From Nematostella vectensis (Eukaryota; Cnidaria; Anthozoa; Actiniaria; Edwardsiidae), in the NCBI RefSeq assembly GCF_932526225.1, contig NC_064048.1, positions 3,363,597-3,427,596 of the forward strand: a stretch of DNA of 64,000 bases, in the 5' to 3' direction. This document shows positions 50,938-62,900 of this stretch, one piece after another. Below the pieces are notes generated by a model that was not told the origin of the DNA, searched no databases, and saw only the letters and a program-made list of their open reading frames with translations. The position numbers and the translations under genes were made by a program. The first letter of the stretch is position 1; every line of letters starts with the position of its first letter.

Positions 50938-53900
50938 AAGGGTTCCCACCTCCGACCGTCAAAAAGTGGGATGATATCAATATATAATGACTGCTTACCC
51001 CCCCACCCCCCCTTGATATCCCCCCCCTGATAGCCATGACTTTTCGACCCCCCCCCCCCCAGGCTAGGCTTCTGATTATTTGATACCGTACATGACAGGT
51101 ATACACTGACGTCATAACAAAGCACCGAAAACGCCCACATTTTTGTAGCACGTTAGATATTTCCCCGTTGTGATTTTTAGTAGAAGGGCGAGAAGAATGC
51201 GTAGCCCACGTATCCGCTTTGAGTATTACCCGAAAGGCTGCATAAATTAAGCCCGGAAAGCCACGCTTAGTTTTGGCGGCCGTTTGGACCGAGATGATCG
51301 CCGGTAGATGAACCGTGGGATCTGGGGCAAGTTTCCTGTGACGTCAAATTTCTATCTCACCACAGGGAACCCGCCAGTTACTAAAGGATGCGGAATGCTG
51401 CTGCTTCTATACTTGACTCTATTTAAAAGTGCGACTAATGGAATTGAGAAGGTTTGTTTCCCTAGGGAAATAGGGGATTTATTTCTTCATGTAAAAATAG
51501 TCGATATCGGCTGTATGTTATGGGAGGTTTTCAGATGGGAGGTTTTCAGGAGAAAAACTCCCGTTTTTGAATGCTTTCTCTCTGTGTCTCTGATGTCATA
51601 AATAACCTTATCAAATTCCACAAACATACCTCACATTCTTTTTTTTTGACAGATTGCAGATCGTGACTCTCTGGGTTCTCATCAGACAACACAGCAAAAT
51701 ACAGTCAACTCTCGCCAAACGAACAGCCCGCTATTAAAGTAGCTCCTTATAACGGGCAGAAACGCAATCCCCGAGAGGCCGAAATACAAAGAAATGACTA
51801 AGAAGTGTCTCCCACTATTACAGAGACCTCGTCATTACGACAGGGTCCTGAAGGGGGGGTCTAAATCCCGTTTCCCGGTCGTTATTTTTGCAAAATCCCG
51901 GTGGTTATACTTGATATTATACCCCTTCAGGGCCCTCTTACGAACAGAAAGACATTCTCCAAGTGATCGAAATACAAAGAAATGACTTGAAGGTATATCC
52001 TACTATTACAGAGACCTCGTCATTACGAAGGGAAAGACATTCTCAAAGTGACCGAAATTCAAAGAAATGACTTGAAGGTATATCCTACTATTACAGAGAC
52101 CTCGTCATTACGAACATTTAATTATGGACCCGAGGGTGTCCGTAATAGCGAGGGTTGACTGTATTACGAACACTAGACTAAGGTCCCGAGGGCGTCCGTA
52201 ATAGCAAGGGTTGACTGTATTACGAACACTAGACTAAGGTCCCGAGGGTGTTCGTTATAGCGAGGGTTGACTGTATTACGAACACTAGACTAAGGTCCCG
52301 AGGGTGTCCGTAATAGCGAGGGTTGACTGTATTACGAACACTAGACTAAGGTCCCTAGAGTGACGGAGTAGCGAGGGTTGACTGGAAACCGCCATAATAC
52401 GATGAAAATGCGCATGCACCTTCTTTTATAATCATTTTAGAGCACTGCGATAAACAAGCGACCTCTCTGGAATAAACCCCCAACAAACAATAGAGTTCTT
52501 TAATCATGGAAAGGCGTTATAGATGCGTATAAATACGTCAGACTCACCAGGGGGGGTGTCCGTGGGGTATCCGGGAACCTCCACCGAGTACTCCTCCACA
52601 TCATCCGACCTGTCAATCATCGTCATCATCATAAGCACTTTTATCATCGTTAGCATTATCATCATTATCATCGGCATCAGCATCACCACCAGTATCACCC
52701 TCAATATTATAATCATATACCACCGTCAACGCCGTCATAATGATTAGCACTACATCAGCATAATCTATAACTGTATGATACATGCTATCACCATCATCAG
52801 CACAACCATCACCACCATCATCAGCACAACCATCACCACCATCATCAGCACAACCATCACCACCATCATCAGCACAACCATCACCACCACCATCAGCACA
52901 ACCGTCACCACCATCATCAGCACAACCATCACCACCATCATCAGCACAACCATCACCACCACCATCAGCACAACCATCATCACCATCATCAGCACAACCA
53001 TCACCACCATCAGCACAACCATCACCACCATCATCAGCACAACCATCATCACCATCATCAGCACAACCATCACCACCATCATCAGCACAACCATCATCAC
53101 CACCATCAGCACAACCATCACCACCATCATCAGCACAACCATCACCACCATCATCAGCACAATCATCACCACCATCATCAGCACAACCATCACCACCATC
53201 AACAGCACAACCATCACCATCATCATCAGCACAACCATCACCACCATCATCAGCACAACCATCACCACCATCATCAGCACAACCATCACCACCATCAGCA
53301 CAACCATCACCACCATCATCAGCACAACCATCACCACCATCATCAGCACAACCATCACCACCATCATCAGCACAACCAGCACAACCATCACCACCATCAT
53401 CAGCACAACCATCACAACCATCATCAGCACAACCATCACAACCATCATCAGCACAACCATCACCATCATCATCAGCACAACCATCACCATCATCATCAGC
53501 ACAACCATCACCACCATCATCAGCACAACCAGCACAACCATCATCAGCACAACCATCACCATCATCATCAGCACAACCATCACCACCATCATCAGCACAA
53601 CCAGCACAACCATCACCACCATCATCAGCACAACCATCACAACCATCATCAGCACAACCATCACCACCATCAGCACAACCATCACAACCATCATCAGCAT
53701 CATCAGCACAACCATCAGCACAACCATCACCACCATCATCAGCACAACCATCACCACCATCATCAGCACAACCATCACCACCATCATCAGCATCATCAGC
53801 ACAACCATCACCACCATCATCAGCACAACCATCACCACCATCATCAGCACAACCATCACTACCATCATCAGCACAACCATCACCACCATCATCAGCATCA

Positions 53901-56900
53901 TCAGCACAACCATCACAACCATCATCAGCACAACCATCACCACCATCATCAGCACAACCATCACCACCATCAGCACAACCATCACAACCATCATCAGCAT
54001 CATCAGCACAACCATCAGCACAACCATCACCACCATCATCAGCACAACCATCACCACCATCATCAGCACAATCATCACCACCATCATCAGCACAACCATC
54101 ACCACCATCAACAGCACAACCATCACCATCATCATCAGCACAACCATCACCACCATCATCAGCACAACCATCACAACCATCATCAGCATCATCAGCACAA
54201 CCATCACCACCACCATCACCACTACCATCACCACCATCATCAGCACAACCATCACAACCATCATCAGCATCATCAGCACAACCATCACAACCATCATCAG
54301 CACAACCATCACCACCATCATCAGCACAACCATCACCACCATCATCAGCATCATCAGCACAACCATCACCACCATCATCAGCATCATCAGCACAACCATC
54401 AGCACAACCATCACCACCATCATCAGCACAACCATCACCACCATCATCAGCACAATCATCACCACCATCATCAGCACAACCATCACCACCATCAACAGCA
54501 CAACCATCACCATCATCATCAGCACAACCATCACCACCATCATCAGCACAACCATCACAACCATCATCAGCATCATCAGCACAACCATCACCACCACCAT
54601 CACCACTACCATCACCACCATCATCAGCACAACCATCACAACCATCATCAGCATCATCAGCACAACCATCACAACCATTATCAGCACAACCATCACCACC
54701 ATCATCAGCACAACCATCACCACCATCATCAGCATCATCAGCACAACCATCACCACCACCATCACCACTACCATCACCACCATCATCAGCACAACCATCA
54801 CCACCATCATCAGCATCATCAGCACAACCATCACCACCACCATCACCACTACCATCACCACCATCATCAGCACAACCATCACCACCATCATCAGCATCAT
54901 CAGCACAACCATCACCACCATCATCAGCACAACCATCACCACCATCATCAGCACAACCATCACCACCATCATCAGCACAACCATCACCACCATCAGCACA
55001 ACCATCACCACCATCATCAGCACAACCATCACCACCATCATCGTCACCGCCATCGTTACTCTCACCACCATCACCATCATTACCATTAACATCATTAACA
55101 CCAGTATCACCACCGACCATCACTACCACCACAATTATCACAACTGTCACCATCATTACCACCACCATTATAACCACCACCATACCATCACCATTCTCAC
55201 CACCACCACCACCATCACCACCACTATAACCACCACCATACCATCATCATCACCATTATCACCACCACCACCACCACCATAACCACCACCAACACCACCA
55301 CCATCATAACGATCATTACCACCACCACCATATCATCACCATCACCATCACCACCATCATCGACACCATAAACACTACTACCACCACCATCATAACCATC
55401 ACCACCACCATCATTACCACCACAATCACTCCATCACCACCACCACCAACATCATAACCACCACCACCACCAACATCATAACCACCACCACCACCACCAT
55501 CATTACAACCATCACCAACCATCATTACCATCATCACCACCACCACCACCATCATCATCACCACCACCATCATCACCATAATCACCACCATAAACACACC
55601 ACCATCATTACCTCCACCGTCACAACACCTACCTGTACGATATGCTGTCCTCCATCCTGCTCACGCAATACCAGTCCGCCGCCGTATGGGGTACATCCAG
55701 GGTGTGGCCGATGGGGATACCCCTCCCGTTCATGATGCTTTGCTCCTGTTCCTTGGTTGGGAGGCACTTGTTGAGCGCCTCGAGCACGAAGTCCGGCATG
55801 TGGTCCATCCACATGAGACCGGAGATCTTGATGTTCTGGAAGTCCTCTAGGTCCGCCCACACCGGCTCAAACATCGTCTCCTTTTGACCACACCCTCTGT
55901 GGAAAACAGATATCACTATAGGGTAAAAAAAATTAACCTTTTGACCACCAAATTGGGGAAAATAACCATTACTATCGGGTAAAACAAATTCTCCTTTTGA
56001 CCACACACATTGGGGAAAATAACCCTAACTATCGGGTTAAACAAAGTCTTCTTTTGACCACACCCACGGGGGAATTATATTTTACTATAGGGCAAACAAA
56101 GTCTACTTTTGAAGACCACTGGGGGAAACAGATATTAGTATATATATTAATATTGGTATTAGTATATATATATTATTACTATTAGTCTATATATTATGAG
56201 TCAGTGTCTATGAAGCCTCTGTAGTCTCTGTGTCTCTGTGTTTTCACGTCTATGTCTTAATGTCTAGGTCCTAACGTCAATGTCTGTCTTTACGTCAATT
56301 TTAATGCCCTTACGTCAATGTTAATGTCTGATTGCGTCTTTAAGACGTTCATGCCCACGTCTATGTCAGTACGTGTCTACCCCTTACCGTGAGACGGAGA
56401 CGGTCTTAACCACGTGCATGATGCGGCCGGGTGGAAAGAACCTCATGGAGTTCGAATGAGTGATCTCGGGGATCTGGATGGTCTGAACCTCGCCATCGAT
56501 CTCGTGCTGGTGACCTTCAATATTGACACAGCGGCAGCCTGCACAGCAGACGAACGCACAACGACATGCGCAGCCACGCAGGATTTTCCACTAGGGAGGG
56601 GAGGGAGAGTAATAATGTACTAAGCGTACGAACGTACAATGATATTCGCAGCCACGCTGGATTGTCCACTAGGGAGGGGAGGGAGAGTAATAATGTGCTA
56701 AGCGGACGAACGTACAATGATATTCGCAGCCACGCTGGATTGTCCACTAGGGAGGGGAGGGAGATTTAGTAATAATGCGCTCAGCGGGGTAACGTAGAAT
56801 AGGAAGGGGCGGGAAGTATGGTGGTTATTAACCATGTGCAGAGTGGACGAAGCCATGGGCCTCTACGAAGGATAGCCTGGTGCGTACCTGAATGAGCTAT

Positions 56901-59900
56901 GGAGAATACCTTAGAAAGTAGCCTGCATAGCTATCGGTTTTGTTGATTTTCAGAGAATGTTTTTATCGGCGAATACGCGAAATCGTTCGTAGTTTGTTTT
57001 CCAAGCTTTTTTATGGCGGCGCGAGAGAGAGCTGGGCAAGTGTTAACCGCCAGCTACGCAGGCTACTAACAAAGCGCTTGTTATCATACCTTGGGTATTC
57101 TAGAACGAGTGATCAGCGTCATGATCTTGTTACGCAGGTCCTCCAGGGTGAATAGACTCAACCTGTCAAAAGACAGAGAAAAGGTTAGAGCAGCTGGTCT
57201 CATCTCTACCTTCCTTTCTCCGTTTGGATTAATGCCTTAAAATCAGATCCCAAGACACTCCATACATGATATACATTCCGAGCTGTAAAAGGCCTAGAAA
57301 TATAAGGGGGGGGGGGGGCATGAAACAGAAACATTAAGAGCATACTTAGGAGGCAAAGTAACGCCCCTACTGGTCATTTGCACAGCCCCCTTTCTTCAGA
57401 TTAAGCCGCAAAATCAGACATCAAGACACTAAATATATTGAGTGCCGCAAAAATTCCATGCAAATATGATATACATATACATTCAGGGCTGTAGCTGACC
57501 TCGAAATATTTCTCTTTTTGGGGGGGTGGGGGAGACGATACATAAATATGTGTGTGTGTGGGGGGGGGGGGGGTGCACAGCTACGCCCCTAACACGGTAG
57601 CGAACAAACTCCACTTGAATCACGCAGTGAGTCCGTATCTGCACACGGACGAGTAAAATCAGTCACATGTGAAGCGCATTTGATAACTTCTCGAGATATT
57701 TATTTGCGCTATACAAATACTAAACATTTAATCATTTTACCATTATAAAAAGACGTTCCCCGAAGCATACTTTACCTCGGGACGAGATCCTTGCCGATAA
57801 CGATGGAGATGACGAAATCCCTGGCGTACTTGGCGGCCGAAAGGGACAGGTTGGCGCCGGGAGGGGAGTAGGCGTAACAGAACAGGTCCGGGTAGCGGGG
57901 CCGCAGGAGGAAGGCCAGGATAGCGGCAGTACCGGCGCCAAGGGAGTGGCCTAGGAGAACGAGGCGGTAGGAGCGGGTGCCGCAGTCCTAGGGGGGAGGG
58001 GTGTATATGTTAACACTTTATCTTCACTTTGTTATCTATAATTATTATCCCTGCATTATCAAGTTAAAATCGATTTCACTGCTGCGTGCACACTGTGTGT
58101 GGTTGAACTTCAATCAACGTTTGCAATTTTATAGTGGCTTCTATGATCGTTGAAGTTATCTCGCAGCGGGTAGGTCCAAAATTCGAAAAAAAGTAGCCTT
58201 AGGGTAGTGAGGTTAGTGACAATTCAACACAGAACGGGCGATAGTCCAATGATCCGGGTTTGCTTTTCATGCGAAGGGGCCCAGTTTTATTCTGCTTGAG
58301 CGATGAGTGTTTTCTACTCACCGGATCGGCGTTGAAAGCAGTGTGTAAAATCCCGTCATTCTCGAGTTTTCTCTGGATATAGACAGCACAGCGCACCATA
58401 CCCTTAACAAACAACAAGCAGAACAGAACTTTTTAGATGCCGATCTTTGCAAAGAGTAGGAAATCAAAATATTGGTCACTAAAAATTGTATTTTATACCC
58501 CTTTTAAGCGGCAACCTCCGATAAACGGCCGCGGCAATGATTTTTCAAGTCCCAAATCAATTATTTATTTTTATTATCGGCTCTAGTAAACTCCCAGGAA
58601 TCCCTTTATTGGGATCTTAGAACCCTTTAAGGTAATAACATAGCTAGCTTTGAGAGCCTTTTTGTAAAGAGCGACATAAATTTGACATAAACGAGCATAC
58701 AAGCGACCAATATAACTTAGACATATTTTGCGGTGGCTTTCATCGTTTGGTATACCTTTTTTCAGTTTTATTGCTTTTCATTTGAAACTCTATTAAACGA
58801 CAAACCTAAACTTAGCGGCCAACCTATGGTCCCAAAGACGACCGCTTAATAGAGGTACCACTGCAGTTTGGCTTGGCAAGAGATACCTAGTTCTAAAGCA
58901 TCAGCAAAGACAATATGCCCACTAAAAATTGATGCGCATTTTTTTTTAAACAACGCGCACTTTGTTTTCTGCCATAGTTCGAAACAACTGGAAAACACCA
59001 AAGAAACGTATGCACTTATTTTTTCCCCAATGTTCGTCCTTGTTCAGCCAGGGCTTATCATGTGCACACGTCTTTTATATAATGGCGGATGGTTAAGTGT
59101 TGGCCCACGATAAAACACGTGGTACAGCCCCTTTAAGACGTACCTTGTGTTCTTTTCTATAATGACGGATGGTTAAGTGTTGGCCCACGATAAAACACGT
59201 GGAACAGCCCCTTTAAGACGTACCTTGTGTTCTTTTCTATAATGGCGGATGGTTAAGTGTTGGCCCACGATAAAACACGTGGTACAGCCCCTTTAAGACA
59301 TACCTTGTGTTCTTTTCTATAATGGCGGATGGTTAAGTGTTGGCCCACGATAAAACACGTGGTACAGCCCCTTTAAGACGTACCTTGTGTTCTTTTCTAT
59401 AATGACGGATGGTTAAGTGTTGGCCCACGATAAAACACGTGGAACAGCCCCTTTAAGACGTACCTTGTGTTCTTTTCTATAATGGCGGATGGTTAAGTGT
59501 TGGCCCACGATAAAACACGTGGTACAGCCCCTTTAAGACATACCTTGTGTTCTTTTCTATAATGACGGATAGTTGAGTGTTGGCCCACGATAAAACACGT
59601 GGTACAGCCCCTTTAAGACGTACCTTGTGTTCTTTTCTATAATGGCGGATAGTTGAGTGTTGGCTCACGATAAAACACGTGGTACAGCCCCTTTAAGACA
59701 TACCTTGTGTTCTTTTCTATAATGGCGGATAGTTGAGTGTTGGCCCACGATAAAACACGTGGTACAGCCCCTTTAAGACATACCTTGTGTTCTTTTCTAT
59801 AATGGCGGATAGTTGAGTGTTGGCCCCACGATAAAACACGTGGAACAGCCCCTTTAAGACGTACCTTGTGTTCTTTTCTATAATGGCGGATAGTTGAGTG

Positions 59901-62900
59901 TTGGCCCACGATAAAACACGTGGAACAGCCCCTTTAAGACATACCTTGTGTTCTTTTCTATAATGGCGGATAGTTAAGTGTTGGCCCACGATAAAACACG
60001 TGGAACAGCCCCTTTAAGACGTACCTTGTGTTCTTTTCTATATTGGCGGATAGTTAAGTGTTGGCCCACGATAAAACACGTGGAACAGCCCCTTTAAGAC
60101 ATACCTTGTGTTCTTTTCTATAATGGCGGATAGTTAAGTGTTGGCCCACGATAAAACACGTGGAACAGCCCCTTTAAGACATACCTTGTGTTCTTTTCTA
60201 TAATGGCGGATGGTTAAGTGTTGGCCCACGATAAAACACGTGTTACAGCCCCTTTAAGACGTACCTTGTGTTCTTTTCTATAATGGCGGATGGTTAAGTG
60301 TTGGCCCACGATAAAACACGTGGAACAGCCCCTTTAAGACATACCTTGTGTTCTTTTCTATAATGGCGGATAGTTAAGTGTTGGCCCACGATAAAACACG
60401 TGGAACAGCCCCTTTAAGACATACCTTGTGTTCTTTTCTATAATGGCGGATGGTTAAGTGTTGGCCCACGATAAAACACGTGGTACAGCCCCTTTAAGAC
60501 ATACCTTGTGTTCTTTTCTATAATGGCGGATAGTTGAGTGTTGGCCCCACGATAAAACACGTGGAACAGCCCCTTTAAGACGTACCTTGTGTTCTTTTCT
60601 ATAATGGCGGATAGTTGAGTGTTGGCCCACGATAAAACACGTGGTACAGCCCCTTTAAGACGTACCTTGTGTTCTTTTCTATAATGACGGATAGTTGAGT
60701 GTTGGCCCACGATAAAACACGTGGTACAGCCCCTTTAAGACATACCTTGTGTTCTTTTCTATAATGGCGGGTGGTAAAGTGTTGGCCCACGATAAAACAC
60801 GTGTTACAGCCCCTTTAAGACGTACCTTGTGTTCTTTTCTATAATGACGGATAGTTGAGTGTTGGCCCACGATAAAACACGTGGTACAGCCCCTTTAAGA
60901 CATACCTTGTGTTCTTTTCTATAATGGCGGATGGTTAAGTGTTGGCCCACGATAAAACACGTGGTACAGCCCCTTTAAGACGTACCTTGTGTTCTTTTCT
61001 ATAATGGCGGATGGTTAAGTGTTGGCCCACGATAAAACACGTGGAACAGCCCCTTTAAGACATACCTTGTGTTCTTTTCTATAATGGCGGATGGTTAAGT
61101 GTTGGCCCACGATAAAACACGTGGTACAGCCCCTTTAAGACGTACCTTGTGTTCTTTTCTATAATGGCGGATGGTTAAGTGTTGGCCCACGATAAAACAC
61201 GTGGAACAGCCCCTTTAAGACATACCTTGTGTTCTTTTCTATAATGGCGGATGGTTAAGTGTTGGCCCACGATAAAACACGTGGTACAGCCCCTTTAAGA
61301 CGTACCTTGTGTTCTTTTCTATAATGACGGATAGTTAAGTGTTGGCCCACGATAAAACACGTGGTACAGCCCCTTTAAGACGTACCTTGTGTTCTTTTCT
61401 ATAATGACGGATAGTTAAGTGTTGGCCCACGATAAAACACGTGGAACAGCCCCTTTAAGACATACCTTGTGTTCTTTTCTATAATGGCGGATTTTTAAGT
61501 GTTGGCCCACGATAAAACACGTGGAACAGCCCCTTTAAGACATACCTTGTGTTCTTTTCTATAATGGCGGATGGTTAAGTGTTGGCCCACGATAAAACAC
61601 GTGGTACAGCCCCTTTAAGACGTACCTTGTGTTCTTTTCTATAATGACGGATAGTTAAGTGTTGGCCCACGATAAAACACGTGGTACAGCCCCTTTAAGA
61701 CGTACCTTGTGTTCTTTTCTATAATGGCGGATGGTTAAGTGTTGGCCCACGATAAAACACGTGGAACAGCCCCTTTAAGACATACCTTGTGTTCTTTTCT
61801 ATAATGGCGGATGGTTAAGTGTTGGCCCACGATAAAACACGTGGTACAGCCCCTTTAAGACGTACCTTGTGTCCAAACCATGAGGGGTCACCACCTTCAG
61901 CCGGAATCCGCTCGGGTTCAACGGTGAAGTCTGTTAGAATATCCTAGCAAGAATGATCCAAACATGACAATCTCATCAGCAATACCAATGAACAAATAGT
62001 CACGTGAGAAGGCTCACACAGGTTTAGCCTCACAAAATCCATAACAAAACAAGCTTTTAATTATTATTAAAAAAATTGTGGCTGGTAGTACTGTCTGTTT
62101 TCGTTGCGGCCCTTCTAGCATACACTTTTCTCTTCACGTTAGTTTTTCATGGGAGGCACTTATTCGTGCAAAAAGGGACTTGCGCTAAGAGATCACGTGA
62201 CTGTTTGGGTGGCAAACTAGCGCGCGCTCAGCCTTTTAGCGGCAAAATAACAGCAACAAAAAGCAACTTATTCAGCGCTTAAGAAAAAAGCCATAATTCT
62301 TTTTTTTTTTAGAAAGGGTTTAAGTTCATTTAAAAATTTCTTTTTCGTCGTTCTCTGGTGTGACGGGCGCAGTCATTTCTGATGTTTTTGTTTGATTATT
62401 TTGTTTTCAATTTGCCACCCAGAAAGGTCACGCGATCTCTTATTACCGTAGTCACTGACTGTGCTCATACACACACCTAACACCAAACTAGTATAAATTA
62501 TCATACTTTTTAAAATTTTCTTTTTGTGGACCATAGTAACAAGAGTTACCTGCAGCGAGAGAGTTCCCCGTATGACCACTACTACGGCTTTCTTGTGGTG
62601 ATCAAGAGCCACGTAGAATGGGGACTTGTACAGCTAGTCGGAGAGAAACACAAAAACAAGTCGAATTAAGCATTCGCCAAACAAGATCGCGTGCTACGTC
62701 CTTGTAAACGTACTGAGTTATGGTAACTGACATAGATGACGTAAAAGGCTTGGATGACGTCACTTACCGAGTTATGGTAACTGACATAGATGACGTAAAA
62801 GGCTTGGATGACGTCACTTACCGAGTTATGCTAGCTGACACAGAGGCGTAATAGGCTTGGATGACGTCAATTACCGAGTTATGGTAACTGACATAGATGA

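Noticed and set aside
52613-55282. Very long ORFs (780-856 codons) on both strands
   Set aside because: All lie within the 24-bp minisatellite; they have no non-repeat domain, occur in several frames at once, and sit between two phase-matched lipase exons.
59477-60870. Series of 63-90-codon minus-strand ORFs
   Set aside because: They are frames cycling through the 80-bp array; identical peptides recur because the DNA repeats.
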